Made by a program: the position numbers and the translations under genes. The notes under the pieces are model-generated. The model worked only from the letters and a program-made list of their open reading frames with translations, was not told where the DNA came from and ran no database searches. A stretch of 64,000 bases of DNA, taken from NCBI GenBank assembly GCA_038746605.1, contig JBCDKM010000005.1, forward strand, positions 191,711-255,710. Direction: 5' to 3'. The stretch comes from Rubricoccus sp038746605 (GTDB lineage: Bacteria; Bacteroidota; Rhodothermia; Rhodothermales; Rubricoccaceae). Below, one piece after another: positions 42,199-50,399 of this stretch (its first letter is position 1; every line of letters begins with the position of its first letter).

Positions 42199-43209
42199 TC
42201 AGCCTGTCTTGCCCTTCCGGCCAAACAGGACCTCCGAGACGGCCGTCCCCGCTACGATGACGCCGATGACGAGCACGAGGTAGTAGGCGATCATGCGCCA
42301 CGCGAGAAGCGCCGGTCCTCCTGCGCCCTCGGGCAGGAGGGGCGCGAGAAACAGCAGGTAGAGACCCTCCATCCCGCCGGAGCCGCCTGGCGTGGGCAGC
42401 GCGATCCCGACCAGCCAGAGCGCGGCAGCGCGTAGATAGAACAGCACCGGCCGCGCGATGCTCGCGACGGCGAACGCCGCGTACAGCGCGATGGCATAGC
42501 GCGACAACCAGATGCCCATCGTGAGCGCAAACCCTTTCAGGTAGAACGCAGCAGGCTGAAGGCGAAGGATCCGCGCCTGCCTCCGGAGCTTGCGGGCCTC
42601 GTCCTGCACGCGGTCCTCGAACCGGCGCAGAAACTTGATGCGGACGATTTTCCCTGCCACCCACTCGATGAGTTGGGGGCGGACGAGCGTCGCGTACGCG
42701 AAGAACGACACCCAGGTGAGGAGCCCGATCAGGTACAGCGCCACAGTGCCGATGGACGCGATGCCGAGCGCCGTCGGAAAGACAGGAAGCTGGAAGGTGA
42801 ACAGGAAGAGGCTCACGATGAGGACCGCGAACCAGACCTGGTCCATCAGCATCGAGAACAGCATGTAGGCCGTCACCTGGCCGTACGGAAGCTTGTTCTC
42901 TCGCGAGATGAAGTACGCCGCGAAGGGACCCCCGCCGAGGGCACTCGGCGTGATGGCGGACAGAAAATCCCAGGTGATCTGTCCTCGAACCGACTGGCGA
43001 AGGTCGAGCGCACCGTTCGAGATGTGCCGCAGCCGGAGTGCCGCAAACCCCACCTGGGCCACCAGACACAGCACGGCGAGCAGGAGCAGACCGGGTCGGA
43101 AGCTCTGCGCCACCTCCACGAGATCCTCGCCCTCGGTCGTGAACACCACGATGCCCACGATGAGGAGGAGACTCAGCGCGACGGGCCAGATCAGATCGCG
43201 CAGCCGCAC
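42199..43209 (-). CDS. flippase-like membrane protein (lysylphosphatidylglycerol synthase TM region, PF03706)
   Basis: 336 residues with about 8 TM helices and the family motifs ITPSALGGGPFAAYFISREN and LPTPGGSGGMEGLYLLFLAPL. These proteins resemble the flippase half of MprF and include transporters of phospholipids and glycolipid precursors; no synthase domain is attached. GTG start at 43209; the frame continues upstream through a Pro-rich stretch, so the N-terminus may be longer. A single unpaired CCGAGGCGG (42177-42185) lies just beyond its stop. Confidence 0.85.
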   Translation of the reverse strand: MRLRDLIWPVALSLLLIVGIVVFTTEGEDLVEVAQSFRPGLLLLAVLCLVAQVGFAALRLRHISNGALDLRQSVRGQITWDFLSAITPSALGGGPFAAYFISRENKLPYGQVTAYMLFSMLMDQVWFAVLIVSLFLFTFQLPVFPTALGIASIGTVALYLIGLLTWVSFFAYATLVRPQLIEWVAGKIVRIKFLRRFEDRVQDEARKLRRQARILRLQPAAFYLKGFALTMGIWLSRYAIALYAAFAVASIARPVLFYLRAAALWLVGIALPTPGGSGGMEGLYLLFLAPLLPEGAGGPALLAWRMIAYYLVLVIGVIVAGTAVSEVLFGRKGKTG

Positions 43210-43598
43210 CGAGCCCCGCTGGACGGGCGGCTCGGGCGGGGGCTCAGGTCCGAGTCCGTCGGCCTCGGGTGGGGAAGGGGGAAGGGTGGGCGTTTCCAGT
43301 AGACCGGGGGCGAGCGGGCCTTACGGGGCGTCCGCGCCCGAAGATACCTGGGCACTCGGGACACCTCAGCGGAGCCAGAACGAAGGCTGCGCTATACCCC
43401 TCAGGTAGGCCGAGCCGAGGACCGAGGTGGGGTGCTTGGAGGGGCGACGATTGGATTTCACCCACAGGCTTCACCCAAAGGCCAAGCGTTGTGGAGGTCG
43501 GCCGGTTGTGGTGGTTCCTCAGCCTCGGTACCTTCGCTCCCGTCCGCGAAAGCGCCCTCCTTCCCTCGCGCCTTTCGGCTCTCACCCGCGCCTCACCC
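43210..43598. other. divergent intergenic region between the flippase gene and the nuo block
   Basis: About 390 nt without a supported gene. Contents: a purine-rich tract near 43270, a degenerate CCGAGGTGG motif near 43418-43430, two adjacent 13-bp direct repeats TTCACCCACAGGC / TTCACCCAAAGGC (43457-43469, 43470-43482; 12 of 13 identical) and a promoter-like TTG-N20-TACCTTCG. The longer plus-strand frames crossing the region are upstream extensions of nuoJ and nuoL and are not credible. Confidence 0.5.
43506..43536 (+). promoter_or_regulatory. putative promoter of the nuoJKLM-nhaD-pcd-nuoN block
   Basis: TTG at 43506-43508, TACCTTCG at 43529-43536, spacing 20 nt, as in Bacteroidota promoters. 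The adjacent tandem 13-bp repeats at 43457-43482 lie just upstream of the -33 box, a typical activator position. nuoJ starts 62 nt downstream. Confidence 0.45.
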
Positions 43599-44108
43599 AT
43601 GCTGGAGACGTTCCTCTTCTTCGTCTTCGCCGTCCTCACGGTCGTCGGCGCCCTCGGCATGCTGATCTCGCGAAGCCCCGTGGCAGCCGCGCTCTGGATG
43701 GTGCAGGTGATGCTCGCCATCGCGTGCCTCTACCTCACACTGAACGCCGCGTTTATCGGGGTCGTGCAGGTGCTGGTCTACGCGGGCGCCATCATGGTGC
43801 TGTTTCTGTTCGTGATTATGCTTCTCAACCTGGAGGAGATGCCGTCTCTGGGGGATTTCGACTGGCGGCGAGTGGTGGCCGGGATTCTAGGCGTGGCGGT
43901 CCTGGCTCAATTGCTGGCGCTCGTCGCAGTGCAACTGGTCGGTCTGCCGGGGGCTCCCACGACGGAAGAGGCCGTCGCGCAGACCGACGTGTCCAACATC
44001 GGTGTCGTCTTGTTGACCGAGCACGCCTTCACGCTTCAGATCGTGGGCGTTCTTCTCCTCGCCGCCACCATCGGTGCCGTCGTTCTCGCCAAAAAGCGCT
44101 TCGCCTAG
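43599..44108 (+). CDS. nuoJ: NADH-quinone oxidoreductase subunit J
   Basis: 169 residues with five TM helices and the NuoJ motif GVVQVLVYAGAIMVLFLFVIMLLNL (TM3 with the pi-bulge region of complex I). It is a membrane-arm subunit of proton-pumping complex I. First gene of the distal complex I block; nuoA-I are not in the window. ATG at 43599; the longer frame from 43269 reads through the promoter. Confidence 0.94.
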   Translation: MLETFLFFVFAVLTVVGALGMLISRSPVAAALWMVQVMLAIACLYLTLNAAFIGVVQVLVYAGAIMVLFLFVIMLLNLEEMPSLGDFDWRRVVAGILGVAVLAQLLALVAVQLVGLPGAPTTEEAVAQTDVSNIGVVLLTEHAFTLQIVGVLLLAATIGAVVLAKKRFA

Positions 44109-44141
44109 CGCCCCTTCTTAAGCCCCCTCACCCGGCTCCTG

Positions 44142-44441
44142 ATGGATCTCACCTGGTACCTCTCGCTGAGCGCGGTCCTGTTCTCGATTGGTGTGCTCGG
44201 GGTGCTACTCCGCCGGAACGCGATCATCGTCTTCCTGAGCATCGAGCTGATGCTGAATGCGGTGAACCTCTCGCTCGTCGGCTTCGCACAGGACTTCGGC
44301 GACGTGCACGGCCACATCCTGGTCTTCTTCGTGATGAGCGTCGCCGCTGCCGAGGCGGCCGTCGGTCTGGCGATTGTGATCGCGATGTTCCGAAATACGC
44401 TCACCCTCAACATCGACGAGATCAACCTCTTCCGGGGATAA
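44142..44441 (+). CDS. nuoK: NADH-quinone oxidoreductase subunit K
   Basis: 99 residues, three TM helices, with the conserved membrane glutamates in SIELMLNAVNLSLV and VAAAEAAVGLAIVIAMFR, which are essential for proton transfer in NuoK. 33 nt after nuoJ and 71 nt before nuoL. Confidence 0.95.
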   Translation: MDLTWYLSLSAVLFSIGVLGVLLRRNAIIVFLSIELMLNAVNLSLVGFAQDFGDVHGHILVFFVMSVAAAEAAVGLAIVIAMFRNTLTLNIDEINLFRG

Positions 44442-44512
44442 GTCGAGGGGCTAAACGAGAGCCTCCCTTCTTGCACGCCCTTTCCCCGCACCCTGTCTCC
44501 TCTCCCGCGCCG

Positions 44513-46651
44513 ATGGAAACCAAAGCACTCGTCCAGATCATCCTGCTGCTCCCGCTCTTCGGGGCCGCGATCAACGGGATGATGGGCCTGTTCTGGCCTG
44601 CATGGCGGTCGCAGGAGAAGCTGATCGGAGGGCTCGCGCTCGCGGCCGTGGCCGTGCCATTCGCCGTCACGTGCGCTCTGTTCTTCGGTTTCGATACAGG
44701 GCATGGCGATGCGGACCACGCTGCCGGAGAGATCGTTCGCTACTTCACCTGGCTCCAGGCGGGGAGCCTGAGCGTGGACTTCGCCTACCAGATCGACCAG
44801 CTCTCGCTCCTGATGACGATGATCATCACGGGTGTGGGCTCGCTGATCCACCTGTACTCCATCGGGTACATGCACGGGGACAAGGGCTACTGGCGGTTCT
44901 TTCCGTACCTGAACCTGTTCATTTTCGCGATGCTCAACCTCGTGTTGGCCGCGAACCTGCCGGTGCTCTTCCTCGGCTGGGAGGGCGTCGGCCTGTGCAG
45001 CTACCTCCTCATCGGGTTCTGGTACACGGACCTCAAGAACTCGGCGGCGGCGAACAAGGCGTTCATCGTCAACCGAGTCGGTGACTTCGCCTTCCTCCTG
45101 GCGATGTTCATCATCTTCCAGACCGTCACGAGCGCACCGGGCTTCTCGGGCACCTTCGGGCTGGACTTCGCGACGCTCCTCGCACCCGAGACTCTCGCGC
45201 TCTTCGAGGGCTCCACAGGTCTTTGGGTGGCGTTGCTGCTCTTCATCGGCGCGACGGGCAAGAGCGCCCAGATCCCGCTCTTCGTCTGGCTCCCGGACGC
45301 GATGGCCGGGCCGACGCCCGTCTCCGCCCTCATCCACGCCGCGACGATGGTGACCTCCGGGCTCTACCTCCTCGCGCGGCTGAGCCTCCTCGTGCTGGAC
45401 CAGCCGGGAGCGATGGTCGTCGTGGCGGTCGTCGGCGCGCTCACTGCGATTATGGCCGCGACGGTCGCGATCACGCAGAACGACATCAAGAAGGTGCTGG
45501 CGTACAGCACGGTGAGCCAGTTGGGGTACATGTTCCTCGCGGCGGGCGTGGGCGCGTTCTTCGTCGCCATCTTCCACGTGATGACCCACGCGTTCTTCAA
45601 GGCGTGCCTCTTTCTCGGCTCGGGGTCGGTCATCCACTCCATGCACCACGTGGAGCATGAACTGGAGCACAAGGGCCTCATCCCGAGCACGCACGGCCCC
45701 AAGCCTCACGACTCCGAGGCGGCGCAGAACACGCTGCGTCACAACCCGCTCCCGTACGACGGGCCGTTCGACGCCCAGGATATGCGCACGATGGGCGGGC
45801 TCAAGAAGTACATGCCGTCCACGCGCTGGACCTTCCTGCTCTCGACGCTCGCGATAGCAGGCATCCCGCCGCTCTCCGGCTTCTTCTCGAAGGACGAGAT
45901 CCTCTTCTTCGCGTTCAAGTTCGGGTACGACGGCAACCCGCTCTTCTTCGCGGTCTGGTTCGTCGGGATCCTCACGGCGCTGCTGACCGCGATCTACATG
46001 ACGCGGTGCTATCTCCTCACGTTTGAAGGCAAGCCGCGTTGGCCTGCCGCGATGGACGTGAAGCCACACGAGAGCCCCTGGACCATGACCGGTCCGCTTT
46101 GGGTGCTCGCCGGTCTGGCCGTGTTCGCGGGCTTCCTCGGGATGCCGCCCGCCGTGACCGAGACGTTTGGCCTGCCGGAGTCTTGGATCCACCACTGGCT
46201 CGGCGCGGAGTACGGCGGTCCCGTCGCGGAGATCAAGCACGAGATCAAGCCGAGCAAGGGCATCGAGTGGCTGCTCCTCGGCGTCGGCTCGCTGATCGCG
46301 GCTGGAGGCGTCGCCCTCGCGTGGGTGTTCTTCCGGTTCGGCGAGCGTGGCCCCGAGGCGGACGGGTCCGTCCGCAAGCTCATGGGCATCTTCTACACGC
46401 CCGCGAGCAAGAAGTGGGGCTGGGACGAGGCGTACGACGCGGCCGTCGTCAAGCCGGTCGTGGAGGGCTCGCGCAAGGGCCTCGGCCCCTTCGACAAGAA
46501 CATCGTGGACGGCGCCGTGACCGGCCTCGCGCAGAGCGTGCGCGGACTGGCGGGCGTGCTCCGTGGCGCCCAGACGGGCGTCGTCCAGACCTACGCCGCG
46601 GCGCTCGTGCTGGGCGTGGTGGTCGTCGTCGCCCTCATGCTCCTCGTCTAG
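44513..46651 (+). CDS. nuoL: NADH-quinone oxidoreductase subunit L
   Basis: Antiporter-like pumping subunit, 712 residues, ~16 TM helices. Key features: LGWEGVGLCSYLLIGFWY, the proton-channel lysine region QIPLFVWLPDAMAGPTPVSALIHAATMVTSGLYLLARL, TQNDIKKVLAYSTVSQLGYMFLAAG and HAFFKACLFLGSGSVIHSMHHVEHE. An insertion of ~40 residues after the HMHH region (LEHKGLIPSTHGPKPHDSEAAQN) and the C-terminal lateral-helix region are present. ATG at 44513; the frame open from 43427 is an artefact. Confidence 0.96.
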   Translation: METKALVQIILLLPLFGAAINGMMGLFWPAWRSQEKLIGGLALAAVAVPFAVTCALFFGFDTGHGDADHAAGEIVRYFTWLQAGSLSVDFAYQIDQLSLLMTMIITGVGSLIHLYSIGYMHGDKGYWRFFPYLNLFIFAMLNLVLAANLPVLFLGWEGVGLCSYLLIGFWYTDLKNSAAANKAFIVNRVGDFAFLLAMFIIFQTVTSAPGFSGTFGLDFATLLAPETLALFEGSTGLWVALLLFIGATGKSAQIPLFVWLPDAMAGPTPVSALIHAATMVTSGLYLLARLSLLVLDQPGAMVVVAVVGALTAIMAATVAITQNDIKKVLAYSTVSQLGYMFLAAGVGAFFVAIFHVMTHAFFKACLFLGSGSVIHSMHHVEHELEHKGLIPSTHGPKPHDSEAAQNTLRHNPLPYDGPFDAQDMRTMGGLKKYMPSTRWTFLLSTLAIAGIPPLSGFFSKDEILFFAFKFGYDGNPLFFAVWFVGILTALLTAIYMTRCYLLTFEGKPRWPAAMDVKPHESPWTMTGPLWVLAGLAVFAGFLGMPPAVTETFGLPESWIHHWLGAEYGGPVAEIKHEIKPSKGIEWLLLGVGSLIAAGGVALAWVFFRFGERGPEADGSVRKLMGIFYTPASKKWGWDEAYDAAVVKPVVEGSRKGLGPFDKNIVDGAVTGLAQSVRGLAGVLRGAQTGVVQTYAAALVLGVVVVVALMLLV

Positions 46652-46660
46652 CGACCCTCT

Positions 46661-46680
46661 CCGCCTCGGCCCCGAGGCGG
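46661..46680. repeat. palindromic CCGAGGCGG pair between nuoL and nuoM
   Basis: Arms 46661-46669 and 46672-46680, starting 9 nt after the nuoL stop and ending 8 nt before the nuoM ATG, so it occupies the ribosome-binding region inside an operon. Confidence 0.9.
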
Positions 46681-46688
46681 GCCCCCCT

Positions 46689-48317
46689 ATGAGCTTCCTC
46701 GCAGACATCCCGAATCTGGTCTCGCTGGTCATCTTTCTGCCCGCGCTCGGCGCGCTGGCGGTGCTGTTCCTCCCCAGCGTGAACGCGATCCGCTGGGTCA
46801 GCCTCGGCGTGACCACCGTCGCGTTCGTGCTCTCCCTCGGTTTCTGGTTCGGGTTCGACCCGGCCGTCTCCACCGCCACGGCGCCGCAGCTTCGCGAGTT
46901 CGCGAACTGGATTCCCGGCGTGGATGTGAACTACCACGTGGGTGTGGACGGGCTGAACGTCCTCCTCCTGCTGCTCACGACGCTCCTCGGGCCCATCGTC
47001 GTCCTTTCCTCGTGGACGTACATCGGGAAGGCGCACAAGGGGTACTACGCGCTGATTCTGCTTCTGGAAACCGGCGTGCTTGGGGTCTTTGCCTCGTTCG
47101 ACCTCTTTCTCTTCTACGTCTTCTTCGAGCTCACGCTCATCCCGATGGTGTTCATCATCGGCATCTGGGGCGGCGAGGACCGGACCTACGCGGCGATCAA
47201 GTTCGTGCTCTACACGCTCGTCGGCTCGCTGCTGATGCTCGTCGGAGTGCTCTGGCTCGGCTTCGCGGCGGGCGACGCCGTGAATGGCGGCGTGTTCACG
47301 ACCGACTGGTACAAGCTGGTCAGCTACGGCGTCCCGATGGGCGCGCAGATGTGGCTCTTCCTCCTGTTCGCGCTCGCGTTCATGATCAAGGTGCCGCTCT
47401 TCCCCCTGCACACCTGGCTACCGGACGCGCACACGCAGGCGCCGACGGGCGGCTCAGTCGTCCTCGCGGGCGTGCTCCTCAAGATGGGTACCTACGGCCT
47501 GCTCCGGTTCGTGCTGCCCTTCTTTCCGAATGCCAGCCAGACGGCCGCCCCGTGGGTCGCGACCCTCGCGGTCATCGGCATCGTGTACGGAGCGCTGGTC
47601 GCCTTCGCACAGACCGACGCGAAGAAGCTCGTCGCCTACTCCTCGGTCTCGCACCTCGGGTTCGTCGTCCTCGGCCTCTTCGCCTTCCAGACGACGGCCG
47701 TGCAGGGCGCGCTGATCCAGATGATCAACCACGGCATCTCGACGGGCGCGCTCTTCCTCATCATCGGGATGATGTACGAGCGGCGGCACACCCGCGCGAT
47801 GGCGGACTACGGCGGCATCGCGAAGACCGTCCCCGTGCTGACCTTCTTCATGATGCTGAGTGTGTTCGCCTCGGCGGGCCTCCCGGGCCTCAACGGCTTC
47901 GTGGGCGAGTTCATGATCCTGATCGGCTCCTGGGACAGCGCCGTCGTGGGCAACCCGCTCCTGATCGCGGTCGCTACCACTGGAGTCATCTTTGCGGCGG
48001 TCTACCTCCTGTGGATGGTCTACAAGACGTTCTTCGGCGAGGTCACAAACCCGGCTAACGCGGAGATGAAGGACCTCAACGGGCGCGAGATCGGCCTGCT
48101 GCTTCCGCTGGCGGCGCTGATGATCATCCTCGGCTTCTTCCCGTCGCCGTTCCTCAACCTCTCCGAGCGCGGCGTCCAGTCGGTCCTCCAGACCGTCGAG
48201 GCGAAGCGGCTCGCCGTCGAGGCAGCGCCGGAAGGGGAGGGCGTCGCCATCGAGATCGTCTGGCCGGACGAAATCGCGATCGAGTCGGCGGGTGCGTCGG
48301 CGACCCACTCGGACTAA
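46689..48317 (+). CDS. nuoM: NADH-quinone oxidoreductase subunit M
   Basis: 542 residues, ~14 TM helices. Conserved Glu in FYVFFELTLIPMVFIIGIWGGEDRTYAAIKFVLYTLVGSLLML and lysines in MIKVPLFPLHTWLPDAHTQAPTGGSVVLAGVLLKMGTYGLLRF and TDAKKLVAYSSVSHLGFVVLG identify NuoM. The C-terminal ~40 residues are extra and acidic. No clear Shine-Dalgarno is visible because the palindrome directly precedes the ATG. Confidence 0.96.
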   Translation: MSFLADIPNLVSLVIFLPALGALAVLFLPSVNAIRWVSLGVTTVAFVLSLGFWFGFDPAVSTATAPQLREFANWIPGVDVNYHVGVDGLNVLLLLLTTLLGPIVVLSSWTYIGKAHKGYYALILLLETGVLGVFASFDLFLFYVFFELTLIPMVFIIGIWGGEDRTYAAIKFVLYTLVGSLLMLVGVLWLGFAAGDAVNGGVFTTDWYKLVSYGVPMGAQMWLFLLFALAFMIKVPLFPLHTWLPDAHTQAPTGGSVVLAGVLLKMGTYGLLRFVLPFFPNASQTAAPWVATLAVIGIVYGALVAFAQTDAKKLVAYSSVSHLGFVVLGLFAFQTTAVQGALIQMINHGISTGALFLIIGMMYERRHTRAMADYGGIAKTVPVLTFFMMLSVFASAGLPGLNGFVGEFMILIGSWDSAVVGNPLLIAVATTGVIFAAVYLLWMVYKTFFGEVTNPANAEMKDLNGREIGLLLPLAALMIILGFFPSPFLNLSERGVQSVLQTVEAKRLAVEAAPEGEGVAIEIVWPDEIAIESAGASATHSD

Positions 48318-48334
48318 CCCCACCACTGGTTTTC

Positions 48335-50038
48335 ATGCGTCGATTGTCCCTCGCGTTTTTTCTCCTCGCGCTCGCACCGCTGGCGTCCGTTGACGCGCGG
48401 GACCTGGAGGCGCCCCTCACCGCTCACGAGCAGCTCAGCACCGTCGGCCTCGGGGAACAGATCGCCGTAGCCAGCGCAGAGCCGCGCGGGGAGGAGAGGG
48501 CCCACTCCGCTGCCGAGGCGGAAGTCCCGGTCCAACTCGTGGCCGCTGCGGCCAGTGGAGGAGAACTCCCGCCCGTCTGGCTGGTGATTCCGTTTGTGGT
48601 GCTGCTGCTCATGATCGCGACGGGCCCGCTGTTCTACGCGGACTTCTGGCACCATCACTATCCGAAGGTGGCCGTCGCATTGGGGCTTCTCACAGCGTCG
48701 TACTACATCTTCGCGATGGGGGACTACATCCCCATCCTCCACGCGGCAGAGGAATACTTCGCCTTCATCGCGCTGCTGGGGTCGCTCTACGTCGCGAGTG
48801 GCTGCATTCTGATCAAGACGGACTTCGCGGGCACGCCAAAGGCGAACACGGCGCTTCTGCTCATCGGCGCTGTCCTGAGCAACTTCATCGGCACGACGGG
48901 TGCCTCGATGCTGCTCATCCGGCCGTACATGCGCCTCAATGCGGGGCGTCTGAAGGCGTACCACATCATCTTCTTCATCTTCCTGGTCTCCAACGTCGGT
49001 GGCGCGCTCACGCCCATCGGAGACCCGCCGCTCTTCCTCGGCTTCCTGCGCGGCGTGCCCTTCTTCTGGACCGTCACGGCGGTCTGGTACATCTGGCTGC
49101 CCACGATCCTGCTCCTCGCGGCCATCTTCTTCATCGTGGACAGCCGCAACAAGGCGGTCAGCGTGCGTGGCGCGGCGGAGAACGCCGGTCAGGACGTGGA
49201 GCCGGGCAACCTGCCGGGGGTCGGCGCGGTGCCGGAGGCGCCGGGTGTCACGGACGTGAATGACATCCACACGAAGGGCGAAGCCAACGTGGACCTTTCC
49301 AGAAAGGGCCCGAACCCGAAGAAGCTCCAGATCGAGGGCACGGTGGGCTTCGCGTGGCTGGCTGTCGTCATCGCGGCGGTGTTCATCGACCCGAAGGTGA
49401 TCCCGGCGCTGAAGGACACCGTCTTCGACCTCGTGGGCACGTTCCACCTGCCGTTCGGCATCCGCGAGGTCATCATGGGCTTCGTGGCGTTCGCGGCCTA
49501 CAAGACGGCCGACCGCGCCATCCTGAAGGGCAACGACTTCAACTTTGAGCCCATCAAAGAAGTCGGCTTCCTGTTCATCGGGATCTTCCTCACGATGCAG
49601 CCCGCGCTGACGCTGATCGGCTCGTTCGCGTCTGAGAATGCAGACGCGCTCGGCGTGACGGCCTTCTACTACGGCACGGGTGTCCTCTCGGGCGTGCTGG
49701 ACAACGCGCCGACGTACGTGAGCTTCCTCTCCGCCGCGATGGGCAAGTTCGGGATGGACGTGAATGTGCCGGAGATGGTCAACACCTTCGCGACGGGCAG
49801 TGCCGAGACTGGCTTCTACCTCCTCGCGATCTCGGTCGCCTCGGTGTTCTGGGGCGCGCTGACGTACATCGGAAACGGGCCCAACTTCATGGTCAAGGCC
49901 ATCGCGGAGAGCGCAGGCGTCGAGACCCCCTCGTTCGTGGGCTACGTCGTCAAGTACTCGCTGCCGATCCTCGTGCCGATCTACGTGATCGTCTGGCTCG
50001 TTTTCTTCAGCGGCTACGTCCTGCCCATCCCGGTCTGA
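48335..50038 (+). CDS. NhaD-type sodium:proton antiporter
   Basis: A signal-peptide-like N-terminus (residues 1-22) and a ~60-residue hydrophilic stretch precede ~12 TM helices. The motifs NFIGTTGASMLLIRPYMRLN, NVGGALTPIGDPPLFLGFL, GVLSGVLDNAPTYVSFLSAAMG and YIGNGPNFMVKAIAE are those of the NhaD/ArsB-like (ion transporter superfamily) group. 18 nt after nuoM and 3 nt before the pterin dehydratase gene, so it is embedded in the complex I operon. Inferred role: exchanging the proton gradient made by complex I for a sodium gradient used by the Na+-coupled transporters elsewhere in the genome. Confidence 0.88.
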   Translation: MRRLSLAFFLLALAPLASVDARDLEAPLTAHEQLSTVGLGEQIAVASAEPRGEERAHSAAEAEVPVQLVAAAASGGELPPVWLVIPFVVLLLMIATGPLFYADFWHHHYPKVAVALGLLTASYYIFAMGDYIPILHAAEEYFAFIALLGSLYVASGCILIKTDFAGTPKANTALLLIGAVLSNFIGTTGASMLLIRPYMRLNAGRLKAYHIIFFIFLVSNVGGALTPIGDPPLFLGFLRGVPFFWTVTAVWYIWLPTILLLAAIFFIVDSRNKAVSVRGAAENAGQDVEPGNLPGVGAVPEAPGVTDVNDIHTKGEANVDLSRKGPNPKKLQIEGTVGFAWLAVVIAAVFIDPKVIPALKDTVFDLVGTFHLPFGIREVIMGFVAFAAYKTADRAILKGNDFNFEPIKEVGFLFIGIFLTMQPALTLIGSFASENADALGVTAFYYGTGVLSGVLDNAPTYVSFLSAAMGKFGMDVNVPEMVNTFATGSAETGFYLLAISVASVFWGALTYIGNGPNFMVKAIAESAGVETPSFVGYVVKYSLPILVPIYVIVWLVFFSGYVLPIPV

Positions 50039-50041
50039 TCC

Positions 50042-50344
50042 ATGCCCTCCCGCGACGCCCTCCCCGACGACCGCATCGAGGCGGCCCTTCCTGAGGGCTG
50101 GCGCCTCCAGGACGGCACCGTCGGCAATCGGGTCACGAAGGAGTACACGTTCTCGAACTTCCGCACGGCGATGGGCTTCATCGTCCGCGTCGGCTTCGAG
50201 GCGGAGGCGATGGATCACCACCCGGAGCTCTTCAACGTCTACGACCGCGTCGCCATCGCGCTGACGACCCACGACGCGGGCGACCGCGTGACCGAGACCG
50301 ACCTCGAACTCGCCCGCCGCATCGAAGCGCTGGCCTCTGACTGA
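50042..50344 (+). CDS. 4a-hydroxytetrahydrobiopterin (pterin carbinolamine) dehydratase
   Basis: 100 residues, full-length PCD/DCoH: KEYTFSNFRTAMGFIVRVGFEAEAMDHHPELFNVYDRVAIALTTHDAGDRVTETDLELARRIEAL, including the active-site His pair in DHHPE and the C-terminal TxxD. Regenerates pterin cofactor after aromatic amino acid hydroxylation or acts in molybdopterin/pterin metabolism; no hydroxylase gene is nearby. Its place between nhaD and nuoN is odd and probably reflects shared expression only. Confidence 0.9.
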   Translation: MPSRDALPDDRIEAALPEGWRLQDGTVGNRVTKEYTFSNFRTAMGFIVRVGFEAEAMDHHPELFNVYDRVAIALTTHDAGDRVTETDLELARRIEALASD

Positions 50345-50399
50345 GACTGATCCGTCCCGCATGGCGGTCCACGTCTGCACGGATCCCGTACCACCCCCG

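Noticed and set aside
44105..46879. Very long minus-strand open frame (924 codons) opposite the nuo genes
   Set aside because: It mirrors nuoK/nuoL codon structure, is Arg/Glu/His-rich, has no recognisable domain, and the plus strand encodes clear NuoK/NuoL proteins.
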